Positions 1-11,034 of a stretch of 64,000 nt of DNA are shown one piece after another. The stretch comes from Ceratodon purpureus (taxonomy: Eukaryota > Streptophyta > Bryopsida > Pseudoditrichales > Ditrichaceae). The first letter of the stretch is position 1. Each line of letters starts with the position of its first letter. Both the position numbers and the translations under genes were made by a program. Below the pieces are notes generated by a model, which ran no database searches, was not told the DNA's origin, and saw nothing but the letters and a program-made list of their open reading frames with translations. Location: NCBI GenBank assembly GCA_014871385.1, contig CM026426.1, forward strand, positions 29,285,037-29,349,036, written 5' to 3'.

Positions 1-1300
1 GAATTCAGGTTACAAGGCAAGGGTAACTGGCAAAGGGGGCTTTTTGCTTGGAAGATTCCAACGCAGCCTGATATTGAAACGCACCCACGGTAGAAGCCTA
101 TTCTATCCATTCCCCTATTACACACTCATATACGTACCCACCATGCCCAGGTTCGTATTATTGAAAAAAGCTTGCACCTTCATTTCATGTTCATCTGGAA
201 CACGAAAGACATGGATAGGAGAGCATAGGCTATTGATTCCATCGAAAAGACTTTGTCAGCGATAGGGGTGGAGGGGGGCAATTGCCAGCTGAAGCATGAT
301 AAGAAGAGGTCTAGAGAGAATGCAAATGTTGTCATGAAGCCTAGTTTGAGTGGAAAGGTGGCTGCAAGCTTGTTCCGTCTAAGCACATGGTCCACATATG
401 ACAAGGTCTGGAAAGAAGTATGCATGTCAGAATTCAACAAAGGCTCAAAGGAGGGCAATCTCGACAAAATCGATGGCAGGTTTGGGAGGCAGTGGAGGAT
501 TTACGGCCGTATCTTATAGGACTTGTGCTGACGTAGGGACAATGTGATTCATGTAAGGCAAAGATGGATGCTTTTGGGAAGGCCATCCTTGCGGCATTTG
601 GAAAAACCCACGTTACCCACTATATCGTAAGGCACACAACATGGACGGACAACTGCGTGCACTAGCATGATTGTTCAACAATACGAATGGTGATATCGAT
701 GCATTCAACATCGGTACACCAAGAAGGAGCAGAAGAGGTTGGCAGAATCACGGGCTATTCCAATGGATCCAAGCACCATAGCCTCGGCCGCGAGAGGTCG
801 GGATGCTTGGTGGGCCTCGAGAGCTGCTGAAGCCTTGGGGATGTGGCGTAGTAGCCGTCATAGAGATGGGAATCGTTGAGTAGCCACATATAGTGGTTCT
901 ACAGTGTTGGCTCACAGTGAGCCAGATAATGCAAGCATTGATGACATTCCTTGTGGAATAAGCAGTGGAGCAGCAAAGACGCCCAGAACCCAATATGTCT
1001 GTGAAGAGAATTCCCAGGCCACAACTGATACAGAGTGGAAGAATGAACATGTCACCGACATAACGGAGTTGTAGTTTGACTTGATCTAGAGGTACCCGCT
1101 CTGTTATGAAGCATGCGTCATGCCATACAATGTTTGCTATATCGAAGTTTGTAATGTGAGCGACTTTGTCCCACAATTCTTGTACGGTCAAGACAAGTAT
1201 GGAAATAGAGTTCAAACTTGATCCGCGACTATCATTTCAAAGTGCTTGAGAATAATGTAAGAAAACAGTGTTGATTGTAATTATCAACTGCATCTTACCG
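1..1300. other. Unassigned stretch, no recognisable gene
   Basis: This stretch has a more balanced base composition than the AT-rich DNA after it and contains short open stretches, notably 253-519 on plus (88 codons) and 748-1215 on minus (155 codons). Neither shows a motif I recognise, and neither has splice-like boundaries that join it to another exon. The composition would fit an old transposon or gene remnant. That is an inference only, and I cannot name a family. Confidence 0.3.
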
Positions 1301-4300
1301 TATTTTTAACTAAGCAAGGCAATTTTAAATTTCAAGTAAGCAATAACTGAATGATGATGAAATCCTACCTCAGTCAAGAATTGAACTATTACAAAATGAT
1401 CCATTTCAGACAACACTCGACAATATTAAAATTTAATGTCTTGAATAAATTTTATTGGATGAATGTGCACTTCTCATGAGAGTATTCCAAATTTCATGTT
1501 AACCCCTAATTTTGCTTGTGTTTTTGAAAGCTTGAAAATTTAAAACTGCAATTTTCAACCTCTATGGACTCTTTGGCGTATGATACAAATAATCATACTT
1601 TTTTAAGACTTCCAACCGTAAGATCTTGTACCAAACCCTATTTTTGGGTACTATTCCAAACATTGACTAGTGAACGTTTTTCGTTTCTGAGATCATAGCG
1701 TTTAAAGTTGCATCAAAAGTATTTTTGGGCATTGCCCGAGAGGCATGGTGCAAATGGGCCGAAAGGCAAGTTGGTGATTGTTACTCCAAACATTTTGCTC
1801 ATATTCTTTTCCATGTAGGTAACTAAGTTTGGCATGTGTGTGCAAAAATTTAGAGTTCCTCCATGTTTCTTATCCAAAAAGTAAAATTGATTTGTACACA
1901 AAGGTACAAAAACAATGATTTGATAAAACCTGAATTACATTAATTTAATTTGGTTTAGGGGGAAAATGAATAGTAAACAGGTAGCTTCATAATTTTTTGA
2001 TTTTTAGAAAAAATAATTTTTGAAAAATTCTTCGATGTCAAATATTGACAAAGTTGGAAAGAAAAAATTGTTAAATTACTATAAATAAATAAGCTTGCTC
2101 TTGTAAATTTTGAAGGCTGCCCTTGTAAAATTGGCATACATTGTGACTTTAGGCCCTTTTGGAACTCAAGTAGTGCTATGGTTAAGAAAATGTTTTTTAA
2201 AAAAAAAACAAAAATACCTTAAACATAAATGTTTTTTTCATGCTCGCCTAGACCTTGAAAACTAGAATTTACATTTAAAAACTGTAAAATTGGAATTTGA
2301 CATTGTAGTATTTTGCACATACACCTTGTAGTATAGGGAGCGCTCGGTAAAAATCTTAGTCCAAAATATAAATTTTAACCCAAAAACCTAGGCTACCCGA
2401 AACAACAAAAGATCATTTTGGTTTTTAAGAAAATTTAGGGGTTAAAGCACATTTAGTTTCTTGTCTTCCTCATTGTTTATAGTATTGTTATATGGATTTA
2501 TGTAATACATCAATTTAGAACAAGATGGTAGAAACAATGAACTAATTTGAAGGCCATGCTATTTTTAATTGGTTATACAAATCTTATTCTTGTCTAACAG
2601 TTTTGAATAGATAGAATATATGAATTTCAGTATGAACGCGGTTGTAAACCAAATACATTTGCAAATTCAATGAAGAAATTAATAAATTATTCTAAAGTAA
2701 TATTCTGATTTTTTTCCACTAGATACCATTTCATGGTGCTTTTACAACACGTCAATTCTTGGGGCATTGGTGTCACCATGCAGGAGTTCTGGATATTAAT
2801 AGAAGAATTTCGTACACATCCTGGCTGCCAATAACCAGTTAACCCTCAAATGCTTGAGCCTATGACCGCAAAAATAGACTTTGACTTTGGATGCTCTATT
2901 TTTCTACTAAATAGTTAATGTAAAATATGAATTTCTATTTTTCCTTAGCTAAGCACTCATATTATCTAGAAGAAATAATTTTATCAAGATTTATGGTTTC
3001 ATTATATAATGAATGTAAAATTTTTGAATTAAAACAATCAAAAGAAAATTTGATACTACAAAATTACAAAATGTATACAATAGATGTATATGGCAACCAA
3101 GAATCTTAAACTACTTACCGTGCTCAAAATTTATGTTTCAATTTAAAAAAATGATTCAAAAACCTAGAACCATGGAAAATCAAGTAGTGTGTACTCTTCT
3201 TCTATTACTTTTTATTCTTTCAAGCATGAAAAAAGTTTCTAAGATGCCTCCACATGTAAGAGAAGCAATTTTTTGAACTTCTTTAAGCTACATTTGAACT
3301 TCTTTAAGCTTTTCAACATTAAAATGGTTATTAGTTATGCAAATGTGAATGGTATATATTAAGACAATGAGGAAGAAGGAAACTAGAGAATACAAATAAC
3401 GGCATGTGGTAAGTACTGATGAAATAATTTAAATAAATTTTAATAATTTTGCGTTGATAAAACATGGAAGGATTCAGCAAAATGTAACTTATGCTGTTGA
3501 GATGAAAATCTAATTGTATTTCATGGGGTTCACAGCATATGACGGTCATAAGCCTCTGACGATTGAGTGGGCTCAAAGCATCGGTCATAGGGTTATAGGC
3601 AGAGTCTCTTGGAAATGGCATGTGAATATCTATGGGGGACCGTTATTTGTAGAAAGGACACCTATTCAAAGTATAGGTTGTCATTTCTCTAAGTAACTCA
3701 TATAATTTTGTATTTTTATTTTATTATTATACACATTCCAATTTAAAGCCCAAGTACACTGTGAAGGTCACTAGCATTTCTTCTTGGAGTTTTTGATTTA
3801 AACTAAACCATTGTCCATTTCTCATTATTCAAATCACACTTATTGGCTCTCTTGAATTTGGTGAATATTAAGCATTCATATTGAAATCTATCCCATCCAA
3901 CCGAACATTTGCTGAAATCTGATGGACGGTCGGAAAATCTCAATTCGTAAAGAACATCTTACTAGAACATACATGAATCAAGTGTGAAAGAACTTCTCTA
4001 TAAGAGCATGCAATTGTCAATTTAAAATTATCCTAGCGTAGATAACAAAGTATACAAAATTTCAAGCATGCTTTAGCAAAAGGAGTTTAGCAAATGCTTA
4101 AGGCTCAAAGAATCATTACGCTCTCATTTACTCAGTGTCACTACTAGCAAGGGCATACTGAAGCATGGGTCTTTCTATGTTGTTAGACAGAGTATAGGGC
4201 CCCTTCTCTGGTATTGCATGTCATAATTGTACCAAGAGGAGTGTTATCCACTCCAAAGATTGACTTTCATTATTAACCAATTAGGTTGAGTTTCTTGTTT

Positions 4301-4988
4301 AGTTCAAGTTGAGGACCAGAGAAGAAGCAAATTGCAAGTGTTGAAAGCTACTAGGCTATTTTGTTTAGGGTGTTCTTAGGGCTCTTCAGTACAACAAAGG
4401 CGTTACCCATTCCTCTTCACTTTCAAAAAAAATATAGTAACCAGCTGAATTATGAATCATGTGCTCCCATTACAAAGTGGTAGAATCTGAACTGTAGTCA
4501 AAATTTTTGGAATCGTTCCTCATTCTTTTCCCTTAGCAAAGTGGATAATGTCACCTCGTGATGTGCTCTCCTTAGAGAATGGTGGAAATTAACAGGACAA
4601 CTTAGGGATTTTAAAGGAAGCCAGATACAGTGGTGGAATTCAAATCGCAAATGCACAAGAACAAGAGCACAACAAGAGCTTGAGTGGCAAGAGCTGAAGT
4701 AAAGTTCACTATTTAACACTTCAACATCACCAACTGTTGCATGTTCCGAGTGCTCATGATACCGGAGAATGTATGCCAAACAAAACAAGTAATTTATTAA
4801 TATAAACTATCTATTTCATATCGACGTAGCTTCAGCCAAGAAACTGCAACATGCAGCAGTATGTCCACGGCTATGATGCAATTGTAACTAATCAATAACC
4901 ATTGATCCTACCAATAACCTCCTAACCATTCAACTACCGAAACGCAAGAAGAGAGTGCAATGGTACTAGAAGGTGGGTGGAGCTTGCC
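1301..4988. other. AT-rich non-coding DNA
   Basis: I see no supported gene here. Open stretches are short and have the composition of the AT-rich background. The only local structure I noted is a two-copy direct repeat of an 18-bp unit (TTTGAACTTCTTTAAGCT) at 3272-3289 and 3293-3310, with a 21-bp period. No RNA gene or CRISPR-like array was seen. Confidence 0.6.
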
Positions 4989-4996
4989 CTCAGCGG

Positions 4997-5242
4997 CAGG
5001 GTTGTTCATGGGACATAAGGACCGGACCGTCCGTCCGGTCCGCTCGTCCGTCCGTTAAGGGTCATGTCCGGTCCATAAAAGAATATTCGAGCATATTCGA
5101 GCATATTCGAGCATATTTGAGAAAAAATTAGGAATATTCATAGAATATGTCCGATTTTCACCTCGGACCGACCGGTCCGTCCGTCCGTCCGTCCGTCCGT
5201 GTCCGGAAATTTTGCCCATGTCCATCCATTATGACAACCCTG
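4997..5242. mobile_element. hAT-type MITE (non-autonomous), 246 bp
   Basis: The element begins CAGGGTTGTTCATGGG, and its reverse complement from the right end begins CAGGGTTGTCATAATGG. This gives terminal inverted repeats that share CAGGGTTGT and then CAT with a one-base offset. It is flanked by an 8-bp duplication, CTCAGCGG at 4989-4996 and CTCAGCAG at 5243-5250 (7 of 8 match). CAGGG-type termini with 8-bp duplications are the hallmark of hAT transposons. The interior has no coding capacity. It carries two inverted blocks of GTCCG/CCGGTCC repeats (about 5030-5060 and 5165-5213) around three tandem CATATTCGAG units (about 5092-5122), so it could fold into a long hairpin. Confidence 0.85.
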
Positions 5243-5355
5243 CTCAGCAGTGTCTGGCAAGTAACTAACATGTCATGATCAGCCTTGTGCACTAGGAGGA
5301 TCTACAGGTGCGGCTTGAACAGAAGATACGTACTTGAAGAAGAAGATACTGGAGT

Positions 5356-6926
5356 CTAAGTCAAGGCTTCCTTGTTGGGCACCGCATTACCTTCTTTCAA
5401 TAGCGAGAAGTCAATACATTCAATATTCAAGTTCAAGGCATGCTTGGTGAATGCAGCTCCATTCCGCGCTCCTACAACATTCCTAAGATTCTGCACTATG
5501 TCTTCAACCACCGCCACCTCATGCTCGTCGATTTTGCCGTCAAATTGCGCTACCCACGCTAGGTCAAGGTCGCCACACATGGGGCATCGATAAAGGTAAG
5601 AGTCAATCAATTGTGCCACACAGACATTGTGGAAGAGGCATCTACAAGAACCGAGTATTGCTGCATTCGAGATGTAACCTTTCTTGCAGATTGAACAGAC
5701 ATGAGTCAAGCGATATACTAATGTAGGTACCAAGTACGCGCTTGAGTACACAAAAACAGAGCGTAGGCGCAAGATCAGATACTCCTATTCACTCTTGAGC
5801 AGCCTTGCATCTACGGCAACAACGTCAGCAAGGGCTTGATTGAGAGCGGCAGTGGCATCTTGCAGGTGACCCGACTTGAGCCCTAAAATTCAAGATCGTG
5901 CAATCATCTGCTCCTCCTGCATTGCCGACAGCTTTGCTGAAAGTTGCCGCGCCAATTCTTCATGAATCTTGTATTCTTTTGTTGTCCCCTCCCGGACCAA
6001 ACGTCTCAACTCCATTTTTGTTGCATTGCATTCCAACTCCAGCCAATTATAGTCTACATCTGTAAAAGCATTCACAACGCCCAACGCCGAGTTGTGATCC
6101 ATCTGAATTGTTTTCAACGCCGTCTGCGCTACAGCTACGGTCGCTCTTGTAGCCTCTACTTCTCTTATTGCACTCTCTGCAACTCGTGGAATTCTTTGGC
6201 GCTCTAGTGTGCCCAATGCCACTGAAGCCATGAGCTTGCAAAGACCTTCTACATCCCGGCGCAGCGCCGCTCGTCCAAGCTTCTTCGGGTTCTTAACTAC
6301 GGTTGCAAAGCGCTTGTTGTGGCGGACTCTTGCCTCTGCCGCCCAGTTGACCTCCTTCTCGTGAACAAATGTGGCATAAGTAGCCTTGAGAAAGCCCATC
6401 GCAAAGTAGGCATTATCGGGACAGTTGCCACACACACGGTAGTTGTGTTGTAAAAAAAAATGAGCCTGCTCGTCGTCCAAGCAATTTGCTATCTCAAATC
6501 AATTCACCTGCACCCCTAGGCGCCATACCTTCTTGATGTCTGACTCCAGAATATCTAGATAAACCTTTGGAACATCATCTACTATCGGGCCCCTATCACA
6601 TAGCCCTACCTTGTCATGGAAGAACATATTGTCATATTCTGCGTTGCGGCCCAGCAACATCGGTGCAACTGCCACCATTCGTTCACGCAGCGCCAATGAA
6701 ATTGCTTCAAGGTTGAATGCCGCATCAAACTCTAAGTTCCACACCTCACACGCAGGAGTGACTTTGATTGACTTGACATCTGGGCCTCTGGAGTTGTTTC
6801 TCTCTCTCCGCTGGTAGAGTCCGGGAGTTCCTTCTGGACTGACTTACATGACTTGGGGGGTTGAGAGGCGTTGGCTTCGGACCTTCGCTTCTTCTGCTTC
6901 TTGTTGGATCCCTTCCCGTTTCCCAT
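5356..6926 (-). pseudogene. Intronless RING-finger protein, broken
   Basis: A long minus-strand coding block starts at ATG 6926 with a basic N-terminus (MGNGKGSNKKQKKRR). From about 6.82 kb leftward a single frame runs to the TAG at 5356, interrupted by in-frame stops at 6499-6501 (TGA), 5890-5892 (TGA) and 5785-5787 (TAG). One frameshift near 6.80-6.83 kb separates the N-terminal part. Removing none of these, the frame still shows steady coding character, with charged helical segments at 5890-6480. The C-terminal part (5356-5772) has Cys-x2-Cys (CSIC), then CRCLFHNVC, then CPMC. That is a RING layout in which the fourth ligand is Cys instead of the usual His. A RING would suggest ubiquitin-ligase activity. 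Intronless structure and decay fit a retropseudogene or a transposon-carried gene. I do not recognise the N-terminal region. Confidence 0.65.
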
Positions 6927-9900
6927 GGCGAGGTAAGAGCGGCTAATCTATGCGGTAGAGATTAAAAAACCAAGACGGATCTACACTATGATCATGTTAT
7001 AAACACATATGGTGGGAAATTGCAGCCGGATGAAAGCAACAACTGGAAAACCATGAGCAGAAAGCGAGGAGACGCCAATTACATAAAGCAAGGTGGTTTG
7101 TGAACGCTCAAGCAAAGGACTATTCAGGCATTGTAGAGCTTCAAGTACATTGTTAGTTGGCAAGGATTTTGGAGTCATGATTCAGATTACGGTTACTTGG
7201 ACAGGAAACAGGCCGCTGATACAAAAAATAATCACACTTGTACAATTATCGTCACCTCACCTTCCATTTACATCTGTGTATTGCTATATCTACTAGCTTA
7301 GCATCCAACAATGACCTCAGTAGTGTGGGTTACGCACGGCCTCCGCTCTTAAATGTAATATAAAAACCATGAGGTTGGATGCCATGTGGCACTGATATTA
7401 CATACTTGTTATCATGTGTGTTACACCAAGATTGGAATCATAGATAATGAAATTTATTTAAAATCTAAAGTAAATGTACATAAAATATCTTCATATTTAA
7501 ATATGCACACTCCAAGCGTTGTTAGAAGTCTAGAAAATGATATGCTACTGCATATATAAATAATATGGAGTTCTTGTAGCAATGCCATAACTCATATATA
7601 AAACATTTTATAATCATGAATGAAACCTTTACATGTCATAAATAAACTGGGTTTTGGAAAAAACAAAGCCTGTTAACAATGGAATTCTTAGAAAATCATA
7701 TCAGGGACGTCTAGAAAGGATTCAGTGATTTTAGGATGGGCATCATTATCTTATTTTTCTAAAGTAAACGATTATTGAAATGCATAACAAATTATTTCAA
7801 ATTAAATGGAAAGTGAATATTTAAAAGGTACTGCAATATGAATACTTCTAAGTTTACGAAGTCTGCAGTAATTTTAATTTTTCATAGATGGTATTAGACG
7901 CACATTGAAAAAAGTGGTAATAAATTCTTTATTTCCAACTACACTTTATACATTAAACCACGTAAGGAAAAAATTGAGAATGATCGAAATACCAGAATCA
8001 TATAGGATACCCTTTGAACTTAGAAGATTCTTTCAAATAACCTTGCTCTTGCAATACAAAGCTCATGCATTGCTTAGATACTATAAAACCAAATCCAAGC
8101 AAAGTATTCATTTAGAATAGAGAGATGTGAATATAGCAAAAGCAAATTGAGTTAGTGGGCTCTTCATTTTAGGAAATCCCATCATAAATTCTCTAATGAA
8201 GTCGTTGTGGTAACAAGAGGTGGTACAAATACTCCTCAATTTCATGTGGTGGACCTGAAATATTTTATTGGAAAAATCGAATTCTCTAAAATATGCACAT
8301 TTAAACGTAAAATTTCGGCAAATGGTAATTAATTAGTAGAGTAAGTGAGTCCTTCTTATGTTGTGATTCCGAGTAATATATCACTAAGATTTGAACGGAC
8401 AAGAAAGCCTATTTTGTTGTATATACATTGTATACTGTCATTACAAAGGAGCAACTATGATCCGTAGTACCATATACTTTTGTAGAAGCCTCCTTTCCAC
8501 GGCTGAAGTTTAAATTGTGGAATTTATTTGTTTTGAATGATATTATAAATTAGTTGTTTTTCAATGTGGTCTCAAACTGAAAACTATGGAATTGGCTTTT
8601 TCTATCAATTGGGATCAAGGTGACTATATGGCAGCAAGTTTGTATGGCAGCGAACAGTTATGAGGATAAATTGAAAGCAAAAAACAAGAGGTGAAGTTTA
8701 ACCTCTAAAGGCCCTTGCTGTTTTTGGAGCCAAAACTGCCAAAAACATACCCCTATTAATAGAAATATATTGGTTCCTAAATTTAGACATCAAATAGAAT
8801 ATTTACCGTAGGATCTTGTAACTGCCTTTTTGAAAAAGGTGTATACCAATTTTGAGGATAATCCACTACAAAGCTTGCGAGATTATAATGTTTGAAGTCA
8901 CTCCAAAAGTTTTGCACACAGTGCCCTATGAGTACACCAAAGTTTTGATGCCCAAAAAATACTTTGCAAACACATTTGATCCATAGAGGATCATCAATTC
9001 CTTTAGGTATGGAAGTTAGGTATAAGCTCACAAAGTTTGAGCCTCATACGAGATTGGAAAGGCGGAAAAATCCTTGATTTTGTGAAAGGGGGTGTGCTGA
9101 AATTGCCTTCCATTCTCCAAAATTAAAACTACTTGAAGGGTAGTCTAAAATTGTTCAATTGCAAATCCGAACAGTAGATACCTTGAGGTCAATAGGGAAA
9201 TTAACCACAAAACATTTCAATGCAATCGGAGTATAGCTTAAATTTCTAGAATTTTTTGAAGTGTAAATTGTATATTTCCCTTCTATTTGAAAGGGTATTT
9301 TTGGTAAGAAGATGTCCTATAGATGGACCCCCTGCCACGTCATAGATACTAGTTGAATATATTAAATTTGGATGAAAAATGAAGATGGGATGAAATACTT
9401 TATATGAATGAATAATGAATTTTGGATAAAAACTAAGCTTTGGATGATAATTTTCAATTGGATGAAAAAAATCATCAACCTCTTGAGATGGAAATGGTTA
9501 GTTTGATGAAAAAACTCCAATGGATGATAATTGTTATAAATGTGTATGGATGAAAAAATATTGGGCCCATTATTTTGGATGTGCCCACCCTTTGAAAATT
9601 TGTCTTGACACTCATTTTCTGCCTTATTGAATGATTATTCTAAGGCAACTTGGGCAGAAAATGGTTTATTCTTCATTGATTATTGGCTGCCCAGATTTAG
9701 AGCAGATTCTTCTGAAATTCATAACTTCTGCATCGTGACTCCAAATGCTTTGAAATTTGCGCCATTGAAAAGCTATTATTGAAGCAACATGGTATAAAAA
9801 TTTCAGAAAATAATTAAATTTAGCATCCTTAGAATAGCTTGTCCAGAAGTGCTGCGACCTAAATCGGATCTCAAGGGCTTTTAGGGATTAAAATGAAATT

Positions 9901-11034
9901 TTTGTAGAAACACTTGTCTACTGTAGTGGATTCTCATACAAAATAATCACTACTTCAATGAATCAAAACACTAGTATAGAATGTACTTCCGTGGAATATA
10001 AAAACTTAGATGCCAACATTGTACATGTTATTATATTAGCTTTTCAAATACAAAAATGAGGAAATAAATTATCCGTAACGTCATACTGAATTTTCTTACG
10101 TTTGATAACATTTGTCCGTTATGTAAATGTCTCTCTGTTTTTTATAATCGTACAATCACTTAAGCTAGAGAAATAAGATCCCTCTCTAGATTTACTGAGT
10201 GGCCCGTAAAGTACAAATGAACATGTTCTTTAAGACGCTCGGAAGTGAAGGAAACATAGATCAAATTGTTGTGGATTATAAAATGTAGATGACCATGAAA
10301 TAAATGTGGATGCCCTATACGGATTTTGAAAGGTGCAAAAGAACATACTTATTCAAGTCAATGAGGAATAAATGAACAAGACATTAAAAATCATACGGAC
10401 ACCATAGAACTTAACATTAAAATTACTGGACAAACGGCTAAGAGAGTCATGTTTGTAGGAATATTTTAAAGTGTAATGTGTATGCGATGAATTATAATAA
10501 AATTTATTATAATGATATTTTAAATGTTCTCTTATGATGTTGAAAGTTTGAAAAATTCCCATCATGCTTTTGTTGGTTCACAATTTTCTTCATCAGATTT
10601 CCATGGTTCAGGTGACATAGCAATAGAAATTCATCGAATCAGCTAGCATCGTCACAATATTTTCAACTTGTCTAACAATTAATTGCACATGCTAACTATG
10701 ATCCAACTCTGGTGATGTGTAATAGAAAACATACTTATACTCCGATGTCGATGGTCTCTAACCATTGATCATACAACTTCAAAAATAAAATCATCATATA
10801 TAGATGATACTTCTTAGTCTTCAAAAGTCTGCTCAAAGTTCCGAGCCTTAGATCATCATTCAAGTAGTTCTCAACACCGTAGCTGTCCACAGTGGCTTCA
10901 CTACAAGGATAACTGGAAATACAACTAATCCAAATTCACGGTAATACAGAATCACCTTTCTTCGATCCTTGAAGAACTTCAATCCCTGTTTAATCCATCT
11001 TCACTAAATACACACTCTCAAATCATTATTGTAA
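6927..11034. other. AT-rich non-coding DNA with a GGATGA-motif cluster
   Basis: I see no supported gene in these 4.1 kb. Open stretches are short and AT-driven. The one patterned part is 9360-9600, where GGATGA/GGATGAAAA words recur at irregular spacing (see the separate repeat entry). Nothing resembling a tRNA, rRNA or regulatory element could be defended. Confidence 0.6.
9360..9600. repeat. Degenerate GGATGAAAA motif cluster
   Basis: GGATGA or a one-base variant recurs about seven times, often as TTGGATGAAAAA or TGGATGATAATT, within roughly 240 bp. The minus strand of the LTRs of the Ty3 element at 21-35 kb contains the same words (TTGGATGAA, CGGATGAAAAA, TTGGATGAA). This cluster may therefore be a decayed LTR or leader of a related element. 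Because the link rests on short words only, the family call is tentative. Confidence 0.35.

Noticed and set aside
4997-5242. Tandem GTCCG repeats as a CRISPR-like or satellite array
   Set aside because: Units are short and without spacers, and they are enclosed by hAT termini with an 8-bp duplication, so they belong to a MITE.
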